NCBI RefSeq assembly: GCF_024707545.1
Contig: NZ_CP062229.1
Coordinates: 4,631,501 to 4,695,500 of the forward strand
DNA length: 64,000 nucleotides
Direction: 5' to 3'
Source: Mesorhizobium onobrychidis
GTDB taxonomy: Bacteria > Pseudomonadota > Alphaproteobacteria > Rhizobiales > Rhizobiaceae
Below the pieces are notes generated by a model. The model was not told the origin of the DNA, made no database searches, and saw only the letters and a list, made by a program, of their open reading frames with translations. Position 1 is the first letter of the stretch. Every line of letters begins with the position of its first letter. Below, piece by piece: positions 26,837 through 34,400 of the stretch. Both the position numbers and the translations under genes were made by a program.

Positions 26837-27516
26837 GGCATCCGATGCCGGAACAATCGGCACTTAAGTTAGCGATGTTCACGCTTTGAAACCAAACGCG
26901 CCCGTGGCCCAGCCCGGCGGCCGGGATTGACAGTGGCTGTCGATTCCCGTGGTTGCATACGCAGTTTAACGGATCCATTCCCTCGAATTCGACCATAATT
27001 CGACGGAGGCTCAAACGCTCACTCCCCTGGTCTTATCGCAACCTCCTCTAATCGACGGCGCGAATGGTCGCGTCGCGAGTCGCGCTACATTCAATGCCCG
27101 ACTATCTGCTCAACGACATGGGCATCGGCCGCTCGGAGATCGATCACGTCACGTCCATGCGGTTTACAATTGCCAACAGCGCTCAACGCGGTCGCTTGAA
27201 CGCGAAATGATGCTGATCCACATTGACCCGGCCTGCTGAACAGGCTCGGCTCGACGGGCGCGAGAGGTTGCCCCGAAGTCGGGCCAGGCCTTCAACACAA
27301 GAATTACTCAACCGCGCAGTCCCTGGCGATCACCTCGCCGGGGTTTTGGCGCTTTGAACAAGGCCCACGTCTCGCAGATCGTTTCGTAGCGTGGAAGCAT
27401 GTGGATCAAGCAATTCCATGGCAAATTCCACGAACGCAACCACCCTCGTTCAAACGCAGCGCCGTCACAAGGAAGCGGTCCGGCAAATTCGCCGCACTAT
27501 TCACTTGGAGAAGACG
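26837..27516. other. Long intergenic region between globin and OsmC genes
   Basis: About 680 bp with no intact gene that I can recognise. It contains the frameshifted DUF1127-like remnant described separately (26999-27210). The part from 27211 to 27500 shows no clear coding pattern and presumably holds the promoter of the OsmC-led gene row. Confidence 0.5.
26999..27210 (+). pseudogene. Frameshifted DUF1127-like remnant
   Basis: In one frame 27050-27085 reads NRRREWSRRESRYI, the Trp/Arg-rich start typical of DUF1127 proteins; from about 27091 a neighbouring frame reads SMPDYLLNDMGIGRSEIDHV, the typical DUF1127 end. A one-base shift near 27085-27093 would join them. The first frame has no ATG, GTG or TTG start after the stop at 26996. 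The second frame alone could be a 48-aa ORF (27064-27210). A degraded gene is the simplest reading; a short expressed ORF is possible. Confidence 0.5.
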
Positions 27517-28095
27517 ATGCAACACACCACCAAGGCCTCAAGGCCACCGTTGAACGGCGTCGACACGCCGAACCTTCTGGCAACGATCAACTTTGTCGCC
27601 GGCCAGCCTGAACTGGCCAAGTTCCAGTTCCGCGCCCACAACGAGTGGGTCGAAGGCACCCACAGCAAGAGCGTCATGCTCGGCTTCCACGGCGCCGGCC
27701 AGGAACAGAAGCATGCCAAAGCCTATTACGCCGACAGCGACCACCCGGCCGTGCTGTGCGGCGCCGATCACGGCCCCACCCCGGTCGAATGGCTGCTGCA
27801 TGCGCTCGCCAGCTGCCTGATGGCGGGCGTCGCCAACATCGCCGCGGCTCGCGGCATCAAGCTGACCAAGGTGCAGTGCTCGGTCGATGGCGACATCGAT
27901 CTGCGCGGCATCCTCGGGATTTCCGACGAGGTCCGAAACGGCTTTCAGAACATCACGGTGGCGTTCGAAATCGAGGGCGATGCGCCGTCCGAGAAGCTCC
28001 AGCAACTGGTCGAGCAGGCACGGGCACGGTCCGCGGTCTTCGACGTGCTGACGAACGGTGTTTCCGTTTCGGTCGGTGTCAAAACCATCCAGTGA
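27517..28095 (+). CDS. OsmC family protein
   Basis: 192 aa from the ATG at 27517, preceded by GGAG; the longer frame to 27391 lacks family similarity. It is an OsmC/Ohr superfamily thiol peroxidase-like protein: FQFRAHNEWVEGTHSKS strand region, then AVLCGADHGPTPVEWLLHALASCLMAGV, which holds the Cys pair position (Cys about 85 and the Cys of ALASC) and the Glu. Substrate may be organic hydroperoxides or other electrophiles. First gene of a same-strand row with two flavin oxygenases and a hydratase, suggesting a role in handling an oxidised organic compound. Confidence 0.88.
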   Translation: MQHTTKASRPPLNGVDTPNLLATINFVAGQPELAKFQFRAHNEWVEGTHSKSVMLGFHGAGQEQKHAKAYYADSDHPAVLCGADHGPTPVEWLLHALASCLMAGVANIAAARGIKLTKVQCSVDGDIDLRGILGISDEVRNGFQNITVAFEIEGDAPSEKLQQLVEQARARSAVFDVLTNGVSVSVGVKTIQ

Positions 28096-28160
28096 TCCAC
28101 CCGGAAAGGCGGTTCGGACGGGTGTCTGAACCGTCGCCCTCCAAAACTGATGGAAACAAT

Positions 28161-29393
28161 ATGGAACAGGCTGACGTTGTCATCGTCGGCGCTGGCCAGG
28201 CGGGCATCGCCTTGAGCCATTGCCTTCGAAAACGCGGGATCTCGCATGTCGTTCTGGAACGCGGGCGCATTGGCGAACGGTGGCGGTCCTCGACATGGCG
28301 TTCGCTCCGCCTTTTGACGCCCAATTGGCTGAACGCGCTGCCAGGCTCCCCATATTGTGGCTCCGAACCCGACGGCTACATGAGCCGCGACGCGTTTGTG
28401 GAAACCCTGGTTGGCTATGCCCATCGATCGCAAGCGCCTGTGCGCTCGTACGTCGATGTCTTGTCGTGCGAACAGGATGGGCAAGGCTTCAGGCTGCGGA
28501 CGACTGCCGGCGACTGGTCGGCGAAAGTCGTCGTTGTGGCCACCGGTCATTGCGACGTGCCGAGCATGCCCTTCCCGCTGCATACCAGCGCGGACCAACC
28601 GGTCAGCATCCACGCTTCGCAGTACCGAAGTCCCGACCAGCTTGCGTCGGGCGGCGTGCTGGTTGTCGGCGCATCGTCGTCGGGCGTCCAGATTGCCGAC
28701 GAGCTGCGACGCAGTGGCAGACGCGTAATCCTGTCCGTCGGCAAGCACACGCGTTTGCCGCGCATCTGGCGAGACAAGGATATCTTCTGGTGGCTCTACC
28801 ATATGGGATTCATGTCCCAGCGGCTGGACGATTTGACAGATCCCGACAGCGCCAGACGACAGCCTTCACTTCAACTTGCCGGTCGGGCGGATCGCTCCAA
28901 TGTCGATCTGGCGACCCTTCAGGGCATCGGAGTCGAACTCACCGGGCGGTTGAAAGGCATCTCGAACGGGACAATTGGCTTTGCCGATGATCTCAAAGAT
29001 AGCATCACGGCGGCGGACGCCAAGCAGGACCGGCTCCTTCGCCAGGTCGACCAGTTCGCGGGTCACAAATCCATGGCCGGCGCCCCCGCCCCTATCGAGG
29101 TGCCGACGAATTGCCTCAAGCGCCTGTCGTTCGCGAACGACGACATCGGCACCATCATATGGGCGACCGGCTACAGCCGCTCGTTTTCATGGCTGAAACT
29201 GCCCGTCATCACCGCCGATGGCGAACTGGCCCACAAGGGCGGGATAACGACCGTCGCCGGCCTCTATGCGCTTGGCTTTCGCTTTCTGCGCAAGCGCGAT
29301 TCCAATTTCATTGGAGGCGTTGGGCCGGACGCGCAAGCGATCGCCGACCATGTCTCACACTATCTCGGTCAGAGCGGCCTCAAGGCAGCATAA
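28161..29393 (+). CDS. FMO-like NAD(P)/FAD-dependent oxidoreductase
   Basis: 410 aa from the ATG at 28161. It has the FAD Rossmann motif VIVGAGQAG (residues 10-15), the second nucleotide-binding motif VVGASSSG (about 170-175, for NADPH), and the FMO/N-hydroxylase ATGY motif IIWATGY (about 335-338). The Baeyer-Villiger fingerprint FxGxxxHxxxW was not seen. Substrate unknown. The start has no strong ribosome binding site; an in-frame GTG about 40 bp earlier is an alternative. The next gene begins 10 bp after its stop, with the ribosome binding site overlapping the stop, so translation is probably coupled. Confidence 0.85.
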   Translation: MEQADVVIVGAGQAGIALSHCLRKRGISHVVLERGRIGERWRSSTWRSLRLLTPNWLNALPGSPYCGSEPDGYMSRDAFVETLVGYAHRSQAPVRSYVDVLSCEQDGQGFRLRTTAGDWSAKVVVVATGHCDVPSMPFPLHTSADQPVSIHASQYRSPDQLASGGVLVVGASSSGVQIADELRRSGRRVILSVGKHTRLPRIWRDKDIFWWLYHMGFMSQRLDDLTDPDSARRQPSLQLAGRADRSNVDLATLQGIGVELTGRLKGISNGTIGFADDLKDSITAADAKQDRLLRQVDQFAGHKSMAGAPAPIEVPTNCLKRLSFANDDIGTIIWATGYSRSFSWLKLPVITADGELAHKGGITTVAGLYALGFRFLRKRDSNFIGGVGPDAQAIADHVSHYLGQSGLKAA

Positions 29394-29403
29394 GGACATT
29401 CCG

Positions 29404-30615
29404 ATGCTTTCCAATGTCGTCCCCGCACATTCTCACTACGACGCCATCATCGTCGGCGCGCGCTGCGCCGGAGCCTCGACGGCAATGCTGCTCTCCCGGG
29501 CAGGATTGCGGGTGCTGGCAGTCGACCGCCAGTCCTATGGATCTGACACGCTGTCTACACACGCGCTGATGCGACCAGCCGTCATGCAGCTTTCGCGTTG
29601 GGGCCTGCTCCAACCGTTGATCCAAAGCGGTGCGCCGGTGATCAGGTCTACCACTTTTCACTATGGCGAGCAGGAGGTCACGGTGCCCATTCGGCCCGAG
29701 CCAGATATTCCGGGCCTGATCGCTCCACGCCGCACGGTGCTTGATCGCATGTTGGTCGATGCAGCACGAGCCGCTGGAGCCACGATTATGCACGACACTC
29801 CGGTCCATGATCTCATGTTCGACGCACATCGCCGTGTTCGCGGCGTCACATTGAGAGACGCCGGCGGCCAAACTCGCGAGATAAGCGCCGATATCGTGGT
29901 TGGAGCAGACGGGCTCGGCTCGTTTATCGCTCGCAAGGTCGAGGCACGGACGCTGGTGCAGGGGCGGTGCTCGGTGGCACATGTCTTCGGCTACGCCCCC
30001 GCGCCGGCGTTCTCGGGATACCACTGGTATTTCGGCCGGAACTTATCCGGCGGCGTGATACCGACGAATGACGGGCTTGCCTGTATCGTCGCATCCGTTC
30101 CGACCGAGCGGTTTGACGCGGAGTTCCGTTTCGATCTTTCCGCCGCACAGCTTGCCCTGGCAGCGCTGGCACCCGGATTGGGATCGCGGGTCTTCGGCAA
30201 TGGTGGCGAACGTCTGAAGGCCTTCCGCGGCACGCCCGGCCGATTGCGGCAGGCATACGGCCCTGGCTGGATGCTGGTCGGCGATGCCGGCTTCTTCCGC
30301 GATCCGCTGACCTCGCATGGTATTTCCGACGCCCTGCGTGATGCCGAAGGGGCCGCGACGGCAATACTTTCCTGTCGCGAGTCCGCATTGCGGGAGTTCC
30401 AGGAAGTACGCGACAGCCTCGCGCTACCCATCCTTGAGACCACGGACGCCATCAGTGCCTTCGACTGGTCCCTCGAAGAGCTACCTGAACGCCACAAGCG
30501 CTTCAGCGAGGCGATGAAATCCGAAGTCGCTGTGCTCTTGGCCCGGGCGGCGCGCGATCGCGAGGTTCCGCCTCTCCCGCAAGGGCTAGTGACGTCGCAG
30601 CTAGAGGCAATCTGA
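29404..30615 (+). CDS. FAD-dependent monooxygenase (PHBH / geranylgeranyl reductase-like)
   Basis: 403-aa flavoprotein. The FAD-binding motif at the start is IIVGARCAGAS (18-25), a GxRxxG variant of the GxGxxG motif often seen in GGR-like and FAD-binding_3 proteins. The second FAD motif WMLVGDAGFFRDPLTSHGI contains the GD aspartate (about 294). Class A monooxygenases hydroxylate aromatic or polyene substrates; GGR relatives reduce double bonds, so the reaction type is open. AAGG overlapping the stop of the FMO gene serves as ribosome binding site. The MaoC gene follows 23 bp after the stop. Confidence 0.85.
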   Translation: MLSNVVPAHSHYDAIIVGARCAGASTAMLLSRAGLRVLAVDRQSYGSDTLSTHALMRPAVMQLSRWGLLQPLIQSGAPVIRSTTFHYGEQEVTVPIRPEPDIPGLIAPRRTVLDRMLVDAARAAGATIMHDTPVHDLMFDAHRRVRGVTLRDAGGQTREISADIVVGADGLGSFIARKVEARTLVQGRCSVAHVFGYAPAPAFSGYHWYFGRNLSGGVIPTNDGLACIVASVPTERFDAEFRFDLSAAQLALAALAPGLGSRVFGNGGERLKAFRGTPGRLRQAYGPGWMLVGDAGFFRDPLTSHGISDALRDAEGAATAILSCRESALREFQEVRDSLALPILETTDAISAFDWSLEELPERHKRFSEAMKSEVAVLLARAARDREVPPLPQGLVTSQLEAI

Positions 30616-30638
30616 AACACAAAACAAGGAGCAAGGCT

Positions 30639-31085
30639 ATGCAAACGACCATACGATCCGGATGGTCCGGAGTCCGGTTCGGACAACCGGAAGTCGGGGC
30701 CAGTGCAGAGCGAAGGCGCATCACTCGGGCTAGCGACATCATTGCGTTCAGCGACATGACCGGCGACAGAAACCCACTCCACTACGATGATGTCCTATCC
30801 GCCCGAACCGTATTCGGCCGTCTCATAGTTCAGGGCGGTGTCACTTCCGGCCTTCTCAATGCTGTGGTGGCCGAGGACTTACCGGGACCCGGCAGCGTCT
30901 TTCTTGGCGTCGAGTGGAAGTTCCTCAAGGCCGTCGGTATCGGCGAGGAGATCGTCGCACGCGCGGAGGTGCTTAGCGTGCGGGAAGACAAGCCGATCTG
31001 CACGCTGTCAACCACCGTCGCAAACTCGGCAGGCGAGATTTGCCTGTCCGGCACGGCAACAACCTACACTGTGCCGCTCGATTAG
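30639..31085 (+). CDS. MaoC-type (R)-specific enoyl-CoA hydratase
   Basis: 148-aa hot-dog fold protein. The hydratase-2 motif is clear: AFSDMTGDRNPLHYDDVLSA with catalytic Asp43 and His48, followed by VQGGVTSGL. It would hydrate an enoyl-CoA or similar thioester to the (R)-3-hydroxy form. A clean AAGGAG site precedes the ATG. With the two flavoenzymes and OsmC protein upstream it suggests a short catabolic or modification pathway for a CoA-linked or lipophilic compound; this is inference. No CoA ligase is in the row. Confidence 0.88.
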   Translation: MQTTIRSGWSGVRFGQPEVGASAERRRITRASDIIAFSDMTGDRNPLHYDDVLSARTVFGRLIVQGGVTSGLLNAVVAEDLPGPGSVFLGVEWKFLKAVGIGEEIVARAEVLSVREDKPICTLSTTVANSAGEICLSGTATTYTVPLD

Positions 31086-31207
31086 CCGCCATAGGCTGCC
31101 GGGCGGCTCCGCATTTCCATGCTCTCCCACACGCTGTCTCCAACGGGCAGAACGCATGTTCGAGGAACTTAGCGGAATGGTCCGCTGCAAACCAAGGAGC
31201 CAACTTT

Positions 31208-31363
31208 ATGAACATCTCATTCGGTATCTATGCAACCCCGACATCCACTCTGTGGAAAGACATCCGCAAAGGTCCGCCGCTCGAGGCAGTCCGGGAGCAC
31301 CTCGACCGGGTGGTTAACTTCAGACGCCTTTGCGAGATCGCTCGCAGGGCTGAGGTCCGGTGA
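31208..31363 (+). CDS. 51-residue ORF of unknown function
   Basis: A perfect AAGGAG (31194-31199) lies 8 nt before the ATG, the best ribosome binding site in this part of the window, which is why I call it a gene. The protein begins MNISFGIYATPTSTLWKDIR and is basic, with a helix-prone end (VREHLDRVVNFRRLCEIARR). No domain recognised and no export signal. It lies between the MaoC gene and the giant regulator, same strand, 119 bp before the latter. It could be a truncated start of a former larger gene. Confidence 0.5.
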   Translation: MNISFGIYATPTSTLWKDIRKGPPLEAVREHLDRVVNFRRLCEIARRAEVR

Positions 31364-31482
31364 CGGAGTACGGGTCAAATGCGATGGCGGGCGTGGAGAC
31401 ACGTCCGCCATCGGTTTGGGTGTTGCGAACCCAAATGCTTCGTCGCTAATGTAAGGCCGACCATACGGTTAGGACAACCGGA

Positions 31483-34400
31483 TTGAGCTCGGCCTTCGAA
31501 GTAAGGGTCTTTGGCGACCTCACGGTTCGCCGTGACGGCGAGCCTGTGGCCCTAACGCAATCGCGCAAGACGCGGGCGTTACTCGCCTATCTGGCCGTGC
31601 AGCAAAAGCAGCAGCGCCGCGAGTGGCTTTGTGAGATGTTCTGGGACGTCCCTGATGATCCTCGGGGCGCGCTGCGTTGGAGCCTTTCGAAGCTGCGCCA
31701 GATCTTAAACGCCGACGGCGAGACCCGGCTTGCGGCCGATCGCAACGTGGTCCAACTGAAGCCGGGATCGATCTGGCTCGACTACGATCTGATCAGGGGC
31801 CTGTCGGCCGATGCGGTTGGTTCGCTGCCTACAGAGCGTCTGGAAGCGATCGCTGCGGCTTTCGCCGGCCCGTTCTTGTCGGACCTCTATCTGCCGCGCT
31901 GCCAGGCGTTCGAGGCTTGGCGCGTCTATTGTTCGAACGAGACCGAGATTCTGCACCTGAAGGCGCTACGCGCCCTGATCGATCGCCTGGGCGACGAGCC
32001 TGAGCGGGCGCTTCCCCACCTGCACACGCTACAGTCACTTCTTCCGGACAATGATCTAGCAGACGAGATCGCCCGCATTAACGATCAGGCTCGACTGACC
32101 GTCGCCGCTGCCCCGATCCGAAGTGGCACGACGGCTGGACCTGTTAGCCGGCCGGCCCCCGAACCTCCGCTGACGGGGCCTGTGCCCGAACCCGTCCCGT
32201 CGCCTTCGACGAAGGTTTCGTCAGGTAAGCAGCAGATACGCTACGTCAATGCCCGCGATGGCACCCGGATCGCCTATGTCATCAGCGGATCCGGGCCAGC
32301 GATCGTGCGTGCCTCGCACTGGATGTCCCATCTCGACTTCGATTGGGAAAGCCCGGTTTGGGGACATTGGATCGACGGCCTGTCCAGCGGCTTCACGCTT
32401 GTACGCTACGACGGGCGCCTGAACGGCCTTTCCGACACAGTCTGTGAGGATGTGTCTTTCGATGCATTCGTCGACGATCTCGAATGCGTCGTAGAGGCCG
32501 TGGGCCTCGACCGTTTCGTCCTCCTTGGAATATCGCAAGGCTGTGCTCTCTCGGTCGAATACGCCATTCGCCATCCCGAGAAGGTCGCGGGTCTCTTGAT
32601 TTGGGGGGGATATGTTCGTGGATGGCGAGCGCGCGGAAATGCGGCGGAGATCGTCAGACGCGAAGCAATCTCGGCGTTGATGCGCCAGGGCTGGGGTCAG
32701 GATGACCCATTGTTCCGCCAAATGTTCACCAACCTGTTTATACCGGGCGCCAATCGCGTGCAGATGGATTGGTTCAATGAGCTGCAGCGCCGGACACTCA
32801 CGCCGGAAAACGCGATGCGGTTGAGCTATGTCTTTGCCGACATTGACATATCGCGATCGCTTGAACGGCTGCATGTGCCAGCGCTCGTCCTGCATGCCAA
32901 CGGCGACCGGGTCGCGCCTTTCTCGGAAGGTTTGGAGCTCGCCAGATCGATAACTGGTGCCCGCTTCGTCGAACTGGAAAGCGCCAATCACATCCTTCTT
33001 GCCGAGGAACCCGCGTTCCGCAACTTCATTCTCGAGGCGTCGGCATTTGCCAACGAGGCGCTTCAGGCGCAAACGGTCGTTGCGGTCGACCCGAGGACCC
33101 GGCGACAGGCAACGATCCTGTGCGCCGATTTCCAATACGCCGAACCGGTGATGGAGAACCTGCCTCCCGATGTCGCGCTGGAGCGGGTCGATCCCTTCCT
33201 CATGCAGGCCACCGCACTCGTGCGCGACAACGGAGGAACGGTTCTGACGATTTCCGAGAACGAGCTCGTCGCGTCGTTTGGCGCGCCTGAGCCGCTCGAA
33301 GGACATGCTGCACTTGCCTGCCGGACCGCACTCGCGCTGCGCGAGCTCGCGCTGCGCCATGGCGATTGGATGACCGGCGTTCGTGCTGCCCTGGACACAG
33401 GCGTCGTGATCGTCAGCCCGGCACGTGACGGGGCTTTGGAGGTGCGCGGCGGGCCGGTGTCCGTGGCCCATACGCTGAGCCAGGCGTTGGGGCGCGATCT
33501 CGTGGTGGCAACCGCCAGGACCCGGGCATCGGCTGGCGGCTTCGTCAGTATGGAAGCGCTGGCAGCGCCACTTCTGTCGGAATACCCGAAGAACCAGCGG
33601 CTCTTTGAAGTGATCGAGATCAGGCGGGGCCGCTCGCGCTGGCAGTTGCGCGCCGAAACGCAGCTGTCGCCGTTCGTCGGCCGCGAGATGCAGCTGCAGA
33701 TTCTGAACAAGGCCTGGCATGACGTATTCGACGGCGAAGGTCAGACGATTTTCGTGGTCGGCGATCCCGGTCACGGCAAGTCGCGTGTCACGCATGAATT
33801 CGTTGGGGCCATCCCTCACGATGATGCTGAGAATCTGGAGGTCGGCGCGCTCGAAACGGACCTGCGCAGCGGCTTCGTCGTAATTCGGAAGCTGCTGCAA
33901 ACCCTGTTCGGCGTGGGCGACACCGAAGCGCCGCCAATCGCAATCGAAAAGGTACTGGCCGCGCAAAGCGCGCAAGGCTTCGATGAGCGGCTCCTCGATC
34001 CGATCATGGCAGTCATGGAACTGCCCGTTCAGGATCCGAACTGGGCTATCATTTCTGGCCAGGAGCGATCCCGGCGCATGCAGGAAGCAGCGGTTGGGCT
34101 TCTGCTCTTCCTTGGCCGCAGGAAGCCCGTCGTTCTCCTGGTCGAGGACCTTCATTGGATAGACGCCGAGAGTGAGGGGGTCCTGGTGCGGCTGGCGCAG
34201 GCACTGCCCACTGTCCGCTGCCTGCTTATCCTGACCTGTCGACCCGAATACGATCGCGGTGCCTTCGCCGCTGCAGGACCTTCCGAAATCCGCCTGCCGG
34301 CGTTCAATACGGCCGAAGCAGCAGCATTTCTTGACTACCTGGTTGGCAGGGACCCTGAGCTGGCGCAGCTCCGCGGTGCAGTCGGGGATGCGTGCAAAGG

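Noticed and set aside
27645..28160. Extension of the FMO gene upstream over the OsmC gene
   Set aside because: The open frame exists, but the extension is antiphase to the clearly coding OsmC gene and encodes no domain; the Rossmann motif follows the ATG at 28161 by ten residues.
32950..33640. Active adenylate cyclase in the giant regulator
   Set aside because: The second metal-binding Asp motif and the purine-binding segment are not recognisable, so catalytic activity is unlikely although the fold is probably there.
32221..34155. 644-aa open frame antisense to the giant regulator
   Set aside because: The plus-strand frame shows complete catalytic motifs over the same bases; the antisense product is His/Arg/Gln-rich and featureless.
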